From positions 251,501 to 315,500 of the forward strand of contig NZ_CP021647.1 in the NCBI RefSeq assembly GCF_002208135.1: a DNA stretch of 64,000 nucleotides, read 5' to 3'. The translations under genes were made by a program, and so were the position numbers. Shown here in pieces: positions 1-11,234 of this stretch. Source of the DNA: Pseudoalteromonas piscicida (GTDB lineage: Bacteria > Pseudomonadota > Gammaproteobacteria > Enterobacterales > Alteromonadaceae). The number at the start of each line of letters is the position of its first letter. Within the stretch, counting starts at the first letter, position 1. The notes beneath the pieces were generated by a model that saw nothing but the letters and a program-made list of their open reading frames with translations, searched no databases and had not been told where the DNA came from.

Positions 1-408
1 ATAGAGTTTGTTGCAGTGGCAAACCCCAGTCACGCATTACATCAATTTGGTCGTGCGCTTACATTTGAGGATCTAAAGTCCCATCGTCAAATCGTCGTAA
101 GAGACTCCGCTATTGCACGTAAAAAAGATGAAGGTTGGTTAGGTGCGCATCAACGTTGGACGGTGAGCCATATGACAACCTCGATTGATATGATAGCGCA
201 AGGGTTGGGGTTTGCATGGTTACCCATTCCAGCTATCAAAACACTACTGGACTCAGGCGTGTTGAAACCATTGCAGCTATCACAACATAGTCAGCGCAAA
301 GCACAACTTCATCTTATTTTTAAAGATGGCGACAGGCTAGGACCTGCCGCACGCGCATTTATTGGTGAGTTAAGGTATCAGTGCTTGCAGCTAGAAGGTT
401 CTATTTAA
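1..408 (+). CDS. LysR-family transcriptional regulator, C-terminal part (cut by window start)
   Basis: The reading frame is open from the first base; the N-terminal helix-turn-helix lies outside the window. The visible 135 or so residues look like the second half of a LysR substrate-binding domain: a segment of the type 'DMIAQGLGFAWLPIPAI' is the usual hinge and ligand-pocket region, followed by the final strand and helix. The GTG at 16 is internal, not a start. The stop is 36 bases before a TauE/SafE exporter on the same strand, so the regulator may be co-transcribed with that exporter. Family assignment is fairly safe; the ligand is unknown. Confidence 0.8.
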   Translation: MEFVAVANPSHALHQFGRALTFEDLKSHRQIVVRDSAIARKKDEGWLGAHQRWTVSHMTTSIDMIAQGLGFAWLPIPAIKTLLDSGVLKPLQLSQHSQRKAQLHLIFKDGDRLGPAARAFIGELRYQCLQLEGSI

Positions 409-443
409 CAGAACGCTTGCTGTTAAATTAAAGGAATTGAGGA

Positions 444-1181
444 ATGACAGAACCAATACAACTTGCAGTAATTGCCTTTGTCGTTTTGCTAAGTGGTATT
501 TCAAAGTCTGGCTTTGCAGGCGCGTTAGGGGCGTTTTCTGTTCCAATTTTGATGATGGTGTTGAATCCAAGAGACGCCATTGCGTTGATGCTTCCGCTAC
601 TTATCGTCGCGGACATATTTAGCCTGAAAAGCTATTGGCGCTTATGGAATGTGTCGGAACTAAAGCGGCTATTGCCAGGTACACTAGTCGGGATAGCTTT
701 AGCAACGCTTTTTCTTCAAGGCGTCAGTGAGTTTTGGCTGACGGTTGTGATTGCAGCGATGAGTATAGTATTTGCGCTTAAAAGTTTGCTGATTAAAAAT
801 TCACCTAAGAGTGTTGGGCACTTAAGGTTACTGGCCGCGAGCACTTCTACCGCGGCTGGTATCTCCACCACCTTAATTCATGCGGGCGGTCCACCACTCA
901 TGGTGTATTTTAACGCTCGAAAATTGGATCCAACGGCTTATATCGCGACAGTTGCGGTACTTTTTGCACTGATGAATGTGATCAAGTTGATGACCTTCTC
1001 TGCAACTGGGCTGTTACAGTGGCAACATGTACTGCTCGCTATCTGCTTTACTCCTGTAGCTATAATCGGTAATAGACTCGGCGTGCGCCTAGCGAAGCGA
1101 TTACCTAAAAAGCAATTTTTGCTGGTGATGAATGGGCTACTGCTTATACTCGGACTGATACTAATTGGCAAGTTGCTGTGA
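444..1181 (+). CDS. TauE/SafE (TSUP) family membrane exporter
   Basis: A 245-residue, strongly hydrophobic protein with about seven or eight predicted membrane segments in two halves. It carries the family's small-residue-rich motifs: 'GISKSGFAGALGAFSVP' near the N-terminus and 'TLIHAGGPPLMVYF' in the second half. TSUP proteins export sulfite, sulfoacetate or related anions across the inner membrane; the substrate cannot be read from this sequence. The ATG at 444 is preceded by AAAGGAATTGAGGA, a good ribosome site. It follows a LysR regulator by 36 bases, and regulation by that protein is a reasonable inference. Confidence 0.85.
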   Translation: MTEPIQLAVIAFVVLLSGISKSGFAGALGAFSVPILMMVLNPRDAIALMLPLLIVADIFSLKSYWRLWNVSELKRLLPGTLVGIALATLFLQGVSEFWLTVVIAAMSIVFALKSLLIKNSPKSVGHLRLLAASTSTAAGISTTLIHAGGPPLMVYFNARKLDPTAYIATVAVLFALMNVIKLMTFSATGLLQWQHVLLAICFTPVAIIGNRLGVRLAKRLPKKQFLLVMNGLLLILGLILIGKLL

Positions 1182-1243
1182 TGGTATAGTGTTATCATCA
1201 TTTAGCAAAGTAAATGCCCACAATATATTGTGGGCATAGAAAG

Positions 1244-1678
1244 TTATAGCTGTTCTTCCATCTCTTTTTGATACTCGTCTGCAAGTTGCGACTTTTCATT
1301 TTTATCAAGTACCTTACCTGCACGCTGGAAAAACGCTTGCTCTTCGTCGGCCAAGTGATGCTCAACTTTATCTTTGAGCTTTTTCAATTTAGTAAGCCAA
1401 CTAGGATCGGAAAACTCAGTATTGTCTAGTGTCTCAATTAACTCGTCTATCTCGTGGTGCTCAGCGATACCGTGGCGAGAGTCCTCTATCGTCATATCAC
1501 TTTCCATTAACGGGGCGTAAAAGTACCTTTCTTCCGCGATAGCATGTGCTTCTAGCGCGTCTTTCAGCTCTTTATAGTACTTTTCGCGGACCTTTGAATC
1601 ACCAGACGTTTCCGCCAACATATTCAAAAGGGCGCGTTGATGATCATGATCTTGCTTTATTGCATTAAAAATTTCCAT
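1244..1678 (-). CDS. Hemerythrin HHE-domain protein
   Basis: A 144-residue, highly charged, all-helical protein. The metal-site histidines and acids expected for a hemerythrin-like four-helix bundle are present in order: 'QDHDHQ' near residue 10, 'EAHAIAEE' near 45, 'GIAEHHEID' near 75, and 'VEHHLADEE' near 107. Such domains bind a di-iron centre and serve in oxygen, NO or iron handling in the cytoplasm. It lies 17 bases downstream of a small membrane-protein gene on the same strand, which suggests a two-gene operon. The precise role is unknown. Confidence 0.85.
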   Translation of the reverse strand: MEIFNAIKQDHDHQRALLNMLAETSGDSKVREKYYKELKDALEAHAIAEERYFYAPLMESDMTIEDSRHGIAEHHEIDELIETLDNTEFSDPSWLTKLKKLKDKVEHHLADEEQAFFQRAGKVLDKNEKSQLADEYQKEMEEQL

Positions 1679-1695
1679 GTAGGTTACCTCAAGGT

Positions 1696-2223
1696 CTAGT
1701 TTAAAACGTCTGTTTTGGAGCTGTTTTTGAAAAACGTCATGAGTTTGCTTCGATGCGCCTCATTGTTCGTTTTAATGATAAGCAGCCACTTGCCCTCTGC
1801 GATTTTATTCATCACCGCTTGATTAAACGCATCTTTGTCTGGACGCAGAGAAATAAGCCCTGAAGCAAATAGCCCTAAAAATAGGCCAGGGCTTAGTAAA
1901 GCGATAAACGTCAAGTAAGGATTCGCTTGTGTAAAAGCCGGACCGTAACTTACTAATAGCCCTGCGATGAGAAAGCCTAATATCACCCCCATGCTGCCAA
2001 GGTACAAGTGCCAATTAAGCATGTTTTTGGCAAGACGACTTTCACTCTTAGGCTCAAGTTTTTTGTCTGCATCCTTATCATATGGATTGACTAATTCCAG
2101 ATGCTCACGTTGAACAAGGTGGCTATTTAACAGTTCACCTTGCAATTTTTCTGCGGCTGCTTTCCCTGTTAGAACGGCCCCAACTCTATGATCTGCGTAG
2201 GATAATATTTCATAAGTATCCAT
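1696..2223 (-). CDS. Hypothetical protein with two membrane segments
   Basis: A 175-residue protein I do not recognise at family level. It has a soluble N-terminal part of about 70 residues, two hydrophobic segments (about 78-93 and 102-122) separated by a short loop, and a basic C-terminal tail ending in 'IIKTNNEAHRSKLMTFF'. The N- and C-terminal parts could pack together as one small cytoplasmic domain, as in stress-related membrane proteins with a split domain, but that is a guess. The ATG is preceded by a good Shine-Dalgarno (AGGAGTA on the minus strand). It is followed by the hemerythrin gene, so a stress role is possible. Confidence 0.65.
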   Translation of the reverse strand: MDTYEILSYADHRVGAVLTGKAAAEKLQGELLNSHLVQREHLELVNPYDKDADKKLEPKSESRLAKNMLNWHLYLGSMGVILGFLIAGLLVSYGPAFTQANPYLTFIALLSPGLFLGLFASGLISLRPDKDAFNQAVMNKIAEGKWLLIIKTNNEAHRSKLMTFFKNSSKTDVLN

Positions 2224-4943
<2,720 letters not shown>

Positions 4944-4956
4944 GTAAAAGTTTGAA

Positions 4957-4980
4957 GGGAGCGTAAGCTCCCTTTTTATT
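4957..4980 (+). terminator. Rho-independent terminator after the M4 protease
   Basis: Perfect inverted repeat GGGAGC-GTAA-GCTCCC (4957-4972) followed by TTTTTATT, 13 bases after the protease stop. It separates the M4 gene from the M28 gene, so the two are probably separate transcripts. Confidence 0.85.
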
Positions 4981-5070
4981 AGATTTAGAAATTTATCTCG
5001 TTTGAATAACCTTCTTATTTTGCTCACAGCTTAAATCATGTTGCTATTCAAATGAGTTGAGGATACAACA

Positions 5071-6900
5071 ATGAAATTAACTACACCTATGCTACTGAGC
5101 ATTGCCTGTTTGAGTGGCTTTTCTGAAGCGTCTGAAGAGGTTTGGGTGACGATGGATGCGAAGTCTAGCCAGCATTTCCAAGTCCATAATTCTATTCGCG
5201 GTACTCACTTCGAGCAGTTTTCTTTACCAAACAGTGAAATCAAAGCGCTAAAAGTACCTGCAAACTTACATTCGCACTTAAGTGCATTTATGCACGACGA
5301 ATATCACCGCTGTGGTGGTTTTGTCGCCCATGAATCCTTAGAGCAGGCGCAAAGCTATCTTGCACAGTTAGAAAGCGTAAACCCAAGTGCAGCTCTGGTT
5401 AACTACAGCATCGATAATCCTACACGGGTTAACAGCTTAATCTCAAAAGTCAGTACAGTGAGCTTAGACAGCAGTGTCAATTCGCTAACCAGTTTTTATA
5501 ACCGCTATTATACCTCGCAAACAGGCATTGATGCTGCTGCATGGGTCAAGCAAACATGGAGTGATATTGCAGCAAGTCGCTCAGATATTAGTGTTGAATA
5601 TTTTAGCCATTCTTGGGCTCAGTCTTCAGTGATTGTCACCATTCCAGGTAGTGAACTGAGCGATGAAATCGTTATTATCGGCGGGCACCTTGATTCAATT
5701 AACCAATCTAACTCGAGTGGGCTTGCGCCGGGTGCGGATGATAATGCCTCTGGGATAGCTGTGCTTACCGAAGCGCTAAGCGCTATTGTTGAAGATGGTT
5801 ATCAGCCTCAGCGGACAATCCAAATCATGGGCTTTGCGGCAGAAGAAGTTGGGCTTCGAGGCTCGAAAGCTATCGCTCAGTCGTACAGCTCTCAGGGAAA
5901 AAACGTAGTCGGTATGACACAATTTGATATGACTGGACGCAATGGTAGTAGTGCGGATATTGTGATGATGACAGACTATACAAACAGCGCACAGAATCAG
6001 TTCTTAGGCCAATTAATTGAAACTTATTTGCCAAACCTTAGCTATGCCTATGACCAATGTGGCTATGGCTGCTCCGACCATGCATCTTGGTATCAGCAAG
6101 GGTTCCCAGCTTCTATGCCATTTGAATCAAGAATGTCTGATATCAACAGAAAAATTCATACCACCAACGATACCGAATTTGATTCAACACATGCACAAAA
6201 ATTTGCAAAACTCGCGCTGGCGTTTGTTGCTGAGCTTGGCAAAAATGCGGGTGATACACCTCCGCCACCGCCAAACAATGAGCTTGAAAATGGCGTGACT
6301 AAAACGGGCATTTCTGGCGTTTCTAAAAGCCAACAGTTTTTCACTATGGAAGTACCACAAGGTGCAACTAACTTAAGTTTTACCACGTCAGGTGGTACTG
6401 GTGACGCCGATCTCTACGTTCGCTATGGCTCCAAACCTACTTTGGATACTCATGACTGCAAGAGCACCAACTCGTCTAGTAACGAGCAATGCAATATTTC
6501 CGCTGTGCAAACTGGCACGTATTACGTGATGGTAGAAGCATGGAACGCGATTTCGGGGGTCAGTTTGGTAGGGCAATACGATACCTCAAGTGGCAATACG
6601 CCTATTGACGAAACTATCAATAATATTTCTGTCGCCAGCGGACAGTGGCAGTATTTTAGTCAAGCACTAACCGCGGGATACCAAACCCTGACAATTACGA
6701 CGTCGGGAGGCACGGGAGATGCGGATCTTTATGTTAATTTTGGCACGCAACCAAATACCAGCACCTACCAATGTCGGCCGTACAAAAATGGCAATAATGA
6801 GGTATGTACAATCTCCAACCCTCAGGCAGGCACTTGGCATATCGGCCTGCAAGGCTACCAAGCAGCGAGCAATGTAACGCTAAATATTAGCGCGAATTAA
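5071..6900 (+). CDS. Secreted M28-family aminopeptidase with two PPC domains
   Basis: A 609-residue exported aminopeptidase of the Vibrio/Aeromonas leucine-aminopeptidase type. In order: signal peptide (about 1-20), propeptide, M28 catalytic domain (about 135-390), proline-rich linker (397-401), and two PPC domains (about 410-500 and 515-609). The di-zinc ligands and catalytic acids are all visible: His206 in 'GGHLDS', Asp223 in 'PGADDNASG', Glu258-Glu259 in 'AAEEVG', Asp286 in 'QFDMTG', and His363 in 'IHTTND'. Cys330 and Cys334 in 'CGYGCSDH' match the usual active-site disulfide. It would release N-terminal amino acids from peptides cut by the neighbouring M4 endopeptidase. Confidence 0.93.
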   Translation: MKLTTPMLLSIACLSGFSEASEEVWVTMDAKSSQHFQVHNSIRGTHFEQFSLPNSEIKALKVPANLHSHLSAFMHDEYHRCGGFVAHESLEQAQSYLAQLESVNPSAALVNYSIDNPTRVNSLISKVSTVSLDSSVNSLTSFYNRYYTSQTGIDAAAWVKQTWSDIAASRSDISVEYFSHSWAQSSVIVTIPGSELSDEIVIIGGHLDSINQSNSSGLAPGADDNASGIAVLTEALSAIVEDGYQPQRTIQIMGFAAEEVGLRGSKAIAQSYSSQGKNVVGMTQFDMTGRNGSSADIVMMTDYTNSAQNQFLGQLIETYLPNLSYAYDQCGYGCSDHASWYQQGFPASMPFESRMSDINRKIHTTNDTEFDSTHAQKFAKLALAFVAELGKNAGDTPPPPPNNELENGVTKTGISGVSKSQQFFTMEVPQGATNLSFTTSGGTGDADLYVRYGSKPTLDTHDCKSTNSSSNEQCNISAVQTGTYYVMVEAWNAISGVSLVGQYDTSSGNTPIDETINNISVASGQWQYFSQALTAGYQTLTITTSGGTGDADLYVNFGTQPNTSTYQCRPYKNGNNEVCTISNPQAGTWHIGLQGYQAASNVTLNISAN

Positions 6901-6915
6901 TACGCGTTTAAAATT

Positions 6916-6951
6916 AAGACTGGGGATATAATCTTGCTTATCTCCGGTCTT
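6916..6951 (+). terminator. Stem-loop after the M28 aminopeptidase
   Basis: A 13-base-pair stem with two G-U wobbles (6916-6928 pairing with 6939-6951, 10-base loop), 15 bases after the stop. No U-tract follows, so it is either a weak terminator or an RNA 3' end-protecting structure. Confidence 0.5.
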
Positions 6952-7040
6952 GGCGCTTAGTGATACATTGATTTAAAGAGATTTGATTTAATTGATATTC
7001 TGCTTCTGATAGACTCAATGAGTTCAATTAGGAGTTGCGT

Positions 7041-8762
7041 GTGTCACATAAGTTCTCAGTTAAGATATTAATTTATCTTTTATTATTATTTTGTGGGCTG
7101 TGGGCAAGCTATTTGTTCAATGTGGCACAGGATGAGGAAAATGTCCTTGGTCAGACTAAAACCAACCTAGAGAAGCTCAATAGTTATATCCAGGCTGAAT
7201 TTACTCGTTATCAAGCTATCCAAACGCAATTGAGCTTAAGCAATTTGGTGCAATCAGGCTTACAGCAAACAACCGCTATAGACTCCAATGAATTGGACAG
7301 ATACCTACAGGATATTCAGATATCAAGTGGTGCGTCAGACGTTTACCTACTAGACCTAAGCGGTACTGTGGTCGCAAGCAGTAACTGGTATTTACCCCAT
7401 AGCTATAAAGGCAGCAATTTTGCCTTTCGACCCTATTTTTACCAAACAATCGAAGGCAATGAACATGTTTCTTTTGCGCTCGGTTTACGTTCCAAAACTC
7501 GCGGTTTTTATTTTGCTAAATCTGTCTACAAAGATGAGACACTTGTGGGTGTAGTGGTGATGAAGGTAAATGCCAGTAAATTTGAGTCTGATAAAGCGCA
7601 ACTTGATACAGGGACCGATAGCCATTTTTTAATCGTGGACAACAATCATATTGTGCTGGCTTCTGATGTTGAGCAGTGGCGGTTAGCATCGTTAGGGGGA
7701 TTGTCACCTGCAAAGCGCAAAGAAATTGAATCCTCAAGGCAATTTGAAAGCCAACCTCTATTCCCGATTGATTGGCGCGTGCTTTCACCAACCAGAGTTA
7801 AAACTTCTGATCATGGCAGTGACGCGCTGATGCAAAAGAGGCCGCTTAACAAGCAATATACGCTTTATTTGCTTCACGAAATTGCGCCTATCAAAGCGGC
7901 ACAGTGGTCGCGGCTTGGGGTAACGGCACTAGTGTTGATCTTAATCTTTATTGTTGTTGAGTATACCTTGAGTAAACTTACTGGATACAGACAACTGCTT
8001 TTTAGCCAGCAGAGTTTAGAGGCTGAGGTCGCAAGCCGAAGGCTAGAGTTAGAGCAGGCGCAAGATGCGCTCATTCGCACTGCCAAGCTGGCAACCATAG
8101 GGCAACTCAGCGCCAGCATTAACCACGAAATAAACCAACCGCTTAGTGCAATGAGTGCGTATGTTGCCAGCGCCAAGCGGTTGGCTCAAAAAGGAGAAGT
8201 GAGCAAAGTAATTGAAAACATGGTACTGATCCAATCTTTGATCACTCGGGTGCATAAAATCGTGGCGCAGCTAAAGTCATTTAGTCAGCATCATGATAAT
8301 AAAATGCTGGTGGCTAACCTTAAGCACTCAGTAGATAACGCCTTAGTTATAGTTGGACCTGAGCTCAAACGTTACGGCGTAGAGATTCAAAGTGAAGGGC
8401 TTGCGTGCAATATATGGGTCGATCCATTTAAGTTTGAGCAAGTACTGGTGAATATTATTAGCAATGCGTGCCAAGCCATTGTTGATCAAGATAATAAGTG
8501 TATTTATATTCGCGCCGCAGAACATGAGGGCAAGATCCAGCTGTCTATCATCGACTCGGGCGAAGGGATAAAGCAACACGCCTTATCCAACATCTTTGAA
8601 CCGTTTTACACCACTAAATCAGGTAATGGCTTGGGCTTAGGTTTATCTATTTCAAAGCAGATCATTGAATCCTTTCAAGGCAAACTCAGTGCGCACAATC
8701 ATCCGCAAGGTGGTGCCGAGTTTTTAATTAGTTTACATACAAAGAATCCCCAACATGACTGA
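7041..8762 (+). CDS. dctB: DctB-type sensor histidine kinase
   Basis: Membrane sensor kinase of about 573 residues. It has an N-terminal TM segment (about 6-26), a periplasmic Cache-like sensing domain (about 30-285), a second TM (about 290-310), and a short coiled coil. The dimerisation/phosphoacceptor helix has His362 in 'SINHEINQP', and an HATPase domain carries N-box 'NIISNACQA', G1 'DSGEG' and G2 'GNGLGLGLS' motifs. This layout is that of DctB, which senses C4-dicarboxylates. I chose the GTG at 7041 because AGGAG lies 6 bases before it; the TTG at 7035 directly abuts AGGAG. Its last 8 bases overlap the regulator gene. The nearby porin and DASS symporter support a carboxylate signal. Confidence 0.85.
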   Translation: MSHKFSVKILIYLLLLFCGLWASYLFNVAQDEENVLGQTKTNLEKLNSYIQAEFTRYQAIQTQLSLSNLVQSGLQQTTAIDSNELDRYLQDIQISSGASDVYLLDLSGTVVASSNWYLPHSYKGSNFAFRPYFYQTIEGNEHVSFALGLRSKTRGFYFAKSVYKDETLVGVVVMKVNASKFESDKAQLDTGTDSHFLIVDNNHIVLASDVEQWRLASLGGLSPAKRKEIESSRQFESQPLFPIDWRVLSPTRVKTSDHGSDALMQKRPLNKQYTLYLLHEIAPIKAAQWSRLGVTALVLILIFIVVEYTLSKLTGYRQLLFSQQSLEAEVASRRLELEQAQDALIRTAKLATIGQLSASINHEINQPLSAMSAYVASAKRLAQKGEVSKVIENMVLIQSLITRVHKIVAQLKSFSQHHDNKMLVANLKHSVDNALVIVGPELKRYGVEIQSEGLACNIWVDPFKFEQVLVNIISNACQAIVDQDNKCIYIRAAEHEGKIQLSIIDSGEGIKQHALSNIFEPFYTTKSGNGLGLGLSISKQIIESFQGKLSAHNHPQGGAEFLISLHTKNPQHD

Positions 8763-10110
8763 AGAGAAAACACTATTAATCATCGATGATGAGCAAAGTA
8801 TACGCGATGCACTAAAGCAACTATTTGAAATAGAAGGTTACTCGGTGCAGTGCTTTTCTAGTGCAGCGCCTGCATTAAAAAAGCTTTCTCGTCAGTTTCA
8901 AGGCGTTGTGCTTTGTGATATCAACATGCCAGACCTGAATGGTATTCAATTTTTAGAGCAGGTAATGCAGTTTGACTCTGAGTTGCCTGTGGTCTTTCTG
9001 ACCGGCTTTGCGGATGTGGAAGTGGCGGTAAAAGCCATCCAAAAAGGGGCTTACGACTTTTTTGAAAAGCCCGTATCAGAGCCGCTACTTGACTGTATAG
9101 AAAGGGCGCTTGATAAACGCCGGTTGGTGATGGAAAACCGAGAGCTAAAAGCGCAAGTTAAGAAAAAGTCTGCGCCGGGCGTACGGATCTTAGGTGAGAC
9201 AAAACAAATGCAGCAAATGCTGCATTTGCTTGATGCTGTGATTGATACCCCAGCTGACGTACTGATTGAAGGTGAAACCGGTACAGGAAAGGAATTGGTG
9301 GCACGATACTTACATGACCATAGCGAGCGCTCAAATCATAACTTCGTCGCTATCAATTGCGGTGCAATTCCAGAAGAACTGATTGAAAGTGAATTATTTG
9401 GTGCCAAAAGCGGTGCATTTACTGGCGCCAAAGAGTCTCGCGAGGGAAAATTTTCTTTTGCCCAAGGCGGTACGGTATTTTTGGATGAAATCGAAGCCAT
9501 GTCTGCGGCTTTACAAGTGAAGCTGCTGCGCGTTTTAGAAGAAAGAAGTGTGACGCCTGTTGGCAGCAACACTGCGATAGCACTGGACATTAGGGTGGTT
9601 GCAGCGACCAAAGTGGATTTACAAACCTTAGTCGCGCAAGGTAAATTCCGCTCGGATTTATTTTATCGACTTAACCTTGTCAAAGTGATGATCCCTTCAC
9701 TTCGTTCCAGAAAAGCTGATATTCCGCTGTTATATAAACACTTTAGCTCCATTGCCGCGACTCGCTTTCATAAACCCATGCAGCCAATTAGCCCGGAACT
9801 AGAGGCACAGCTACTGGCACAAGATTGGCCTGGAAATGTGCGAGAGCTGAGAAATCATGCGGAGCGCCATATTTTACTTGGTGGTGCGATGACTGCGAGT
9901 AACATGCAAAGCAATTTGTCTGACGAAACGTTGAGTTTGGCTGAGAAGGTGAGCTACTACGAGCAATCGCTAATTGAAGAAGCACTGGCCCAAAGCCAAG
10001 GCAGCATAAAAGATGCGATGCATTTGCTAAAAGTGCCGAGAAAAACCTTGTACGACAAGATGAGTAAGTATGGTTTAAATCGCACTATGTTCACCAATGA
10101 TGATGGGTGA
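8755..10110 (+). CDS. dctD: DctD-type sigma-54-dependent response regulator
   Basis: A 451-residue NtrC-family activator. It has a receiver domain (1-120) with phosphoacceptor Asp55 in 'LCDINMPD', a AAA+ domain (about 145-375) with Walker A 'GETGTGKE' at 173-180, and the sigma-54 contact loop 'GAFTGA' at 220-225. A Fis-type helix-turn-helix lies at the C-terminus (about 400-445). With GAFTGA intact it should open sigma-54 promoters when phosphorylated by the upstream kinase. The start codon overlaps the kinase stop (ATGACTGA), which indicates translational coupling. The probable target is the -24/-12 promoter at 10216, just downstream of this gene. Confidence 0.92.
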   Translation: MTEEKTLLIIDDEQSIRDALKQLFEIEGYSVQCFSSAAPALKKLSRQFQGVVLCDINMPDLNGIQFLEQVMQFDSELPVVFLTGFADVEVAVKAIQKGAYDFFEKPVSEPLLDCIERALDKRRLVMENRELKAQVKKKSAPGVRILGETKQMQQMLHLLDAVIDTPADVLIEGETGTGKELVARYLHDHSERSNHNFVAINCGAIPEELIESELFGAKSGAFTGAKESREGKFSFAQGGTVFLDEIEAMSAALQVKLLRVLEERSVTPVGSNTAIALDIRVVAATKVDLQTLVAQGKFRSDLFYRLNLVKVMIPSLRSRKADIPLLYKHFSSIAATRFHKPMQPISPELEAQLLAQDWPGNVRELRNHAERHILLGGAMTASNMQSNLSDETLSLAEKVSYYEQSLIEEALAQSQGSIKDAMHLLKVPRKTLYDKMSKYGLNRTMFTNDDG

Positions 10111-10136
10111 GTTTAGTGACACCGCATAGATTTAAG

Positions 10137-10154
10137 TGTGTGGAAATCCGCACA
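10137..10154. promoter_or_regulatory. Palindrome, candidate DctD enhancer site
   Basis: TGTGTGGAAATCCGCACA has arms TGTG-GGA and TCC-CACA around a short centre. It sits about 80 bases upstream of the -24 element at 10219, the usual place for an enhancer-binding-protein site. Binding by DctD is inferred. Confidence 0.5.
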
Positions 10155-10215
10155 TTTTAACTGCCATTAACCTTTAACTTTAATTTATCCATCTGATTTA
10201 TATTAAAAAATAAAC

Positions 10216-10233
10216 TTTGGTCTCAGAATTGCG
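10216..10233 (+). promoter_or_regulatory. Sigma-54 (-24/-12) promoter of the porin-symporter unit
   Basis: TTTGGTCTCAGAATTGCG contains GG and GC separated by exactly 10 bases (GG 10219-10220, GC 10231-10232), the invariant spacing of RpoN promoters, with TTGC at -12. Transcription would start near 10244, a few bases ahead of the porin gene. The DctD-type activator ends 106 bases upstream of this element. Confidence 0.75.
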
Positions 10234-10259
10234 TTGTCTTAAGCGACAATAATTAAAAA

Positions 10260-11222
10260 ATGAGACAAGTTATGACAGCAAGTAAATCTTTAGTGGCGTT
10301 GGCGGTTGCCAGTGCAACGTTATCAGCCTCTACGCTAGCCGCAGACTACAGCATTTATGGTAAAGCTGAAGTTCAAATTGCCAACACAGATAAAGGCGTG
10401 ATGCGCTATACCAAAGAGGGCACACAAATTGACGCACCATTTTCAAGAATTGGTGTAAAAGGCACTCACGGCTTATCAAGCGATCTAAAGCTCGTCTACA
10501 AATACGAAGTACAAGTCAAAGGTTTTGAACACGACGATACCACCGAGCCATTTTCAGCAAGGAACACCTATGTCGGCCTTGAAGGTAAATTTGGTACCGT
10601 TTTAGTGGGCAGAAACGACACGCGTTTTAAGTTCAGTGAAGGTAAAATCGATCAATTTAATGAAACTCAAAGTGATATTGCCCAAGTGCTAGCAGGTCAA
10701 GATAGAGTTGGTGATTCCGTCACGTATGCATCACCTAAATGGAACGACTTTTCTTTCTCTCTGACCTACACACCTAAAGACGACGCGAGTAATGACGAAA
10801 CCGGGTTTGCAGCAACCGCAATTTATGGTGACCGAGCATTAAAAAATAAAGATTACTATGTTGCCTTAAGCCATACTGACAGTATTGGTAATTTAGTTGC
10901 TACGCGTATCGCGTTGGCTTACAAGTGGCAAAAGCTACAACTTGGTGCCATTATCCAAGACAGTGAAAATCTAGCGAAAGACAAATCGGGTAATGGCTAT
11001 GTCCTAAGCGTAAGTTACCAACTCGACGATAATTGGCGTCCGAAGCTACAGTTTGCCAAAGACTCAAGCGGATTACGCCACAGTGAAGATGCAACGCAGT
11101 GGACGCTAGGTACAGACTATATTTTTGATAAACAAACTAACTTGTATTTGATGGCAACGCAGCTCGACCTTGAAACGCAAGACGATACTAGCATCGCAGT
11201 TGGCTTAAAATACAAGTTTTAA
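10260..11222 (+). CDS. Gram-negative porin, outer membrane
   Basis: A 320-residue general porin (Porin_4-like). A signal peptide ends near 'STLAA-DYS', and the mature protein begins 'YSIYGKAEVQIANTDKG', typical of the first beta strand. Alternating strands and turns follow, ending in '...VGLKYKF' with the C-terminal Phe needed for outer-membrane assembly. It would let small anionic solutes through the outer membrane. Two starts are possible: ATG 10260, or ATG 10272 with GAGACAAG before it; a transcription start near 10244 leaves a very short leader for the first. The DASS symporter starts 12 bases after the stop, so the two are one transcript. Confidence 0.88.
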   Translation: MRQVMTASKSLVALAVASATLSASTLAADYSIYGKAEVQIANTDKGVMRYTKEGTQIDAPFSRIGVKGTHGLSSDLKLVYKYEVQVKGFEHDDTTEPFSARNTYVGLEGKFGTVLVGRNDTRFKFSEGKIDQFNETQSDIAQVLAGQDRVGDSVTYASPKWNDFSFSLTYTPKDDASNDETGFAATAIYGDRALKNKDYYVALSHTDSIGNLVATRIALAYKWQKLQLGAIIQDSENLAKDKSGNGYVLSVSYQLDDNWRPKLQFAKDSSGLRHSEDATQWTLGTDYIFDKQTNLYLMATQLDLETQDDTSIAVGLKYKF

Positions 11223-11234
11223 AGGTTCAAGATA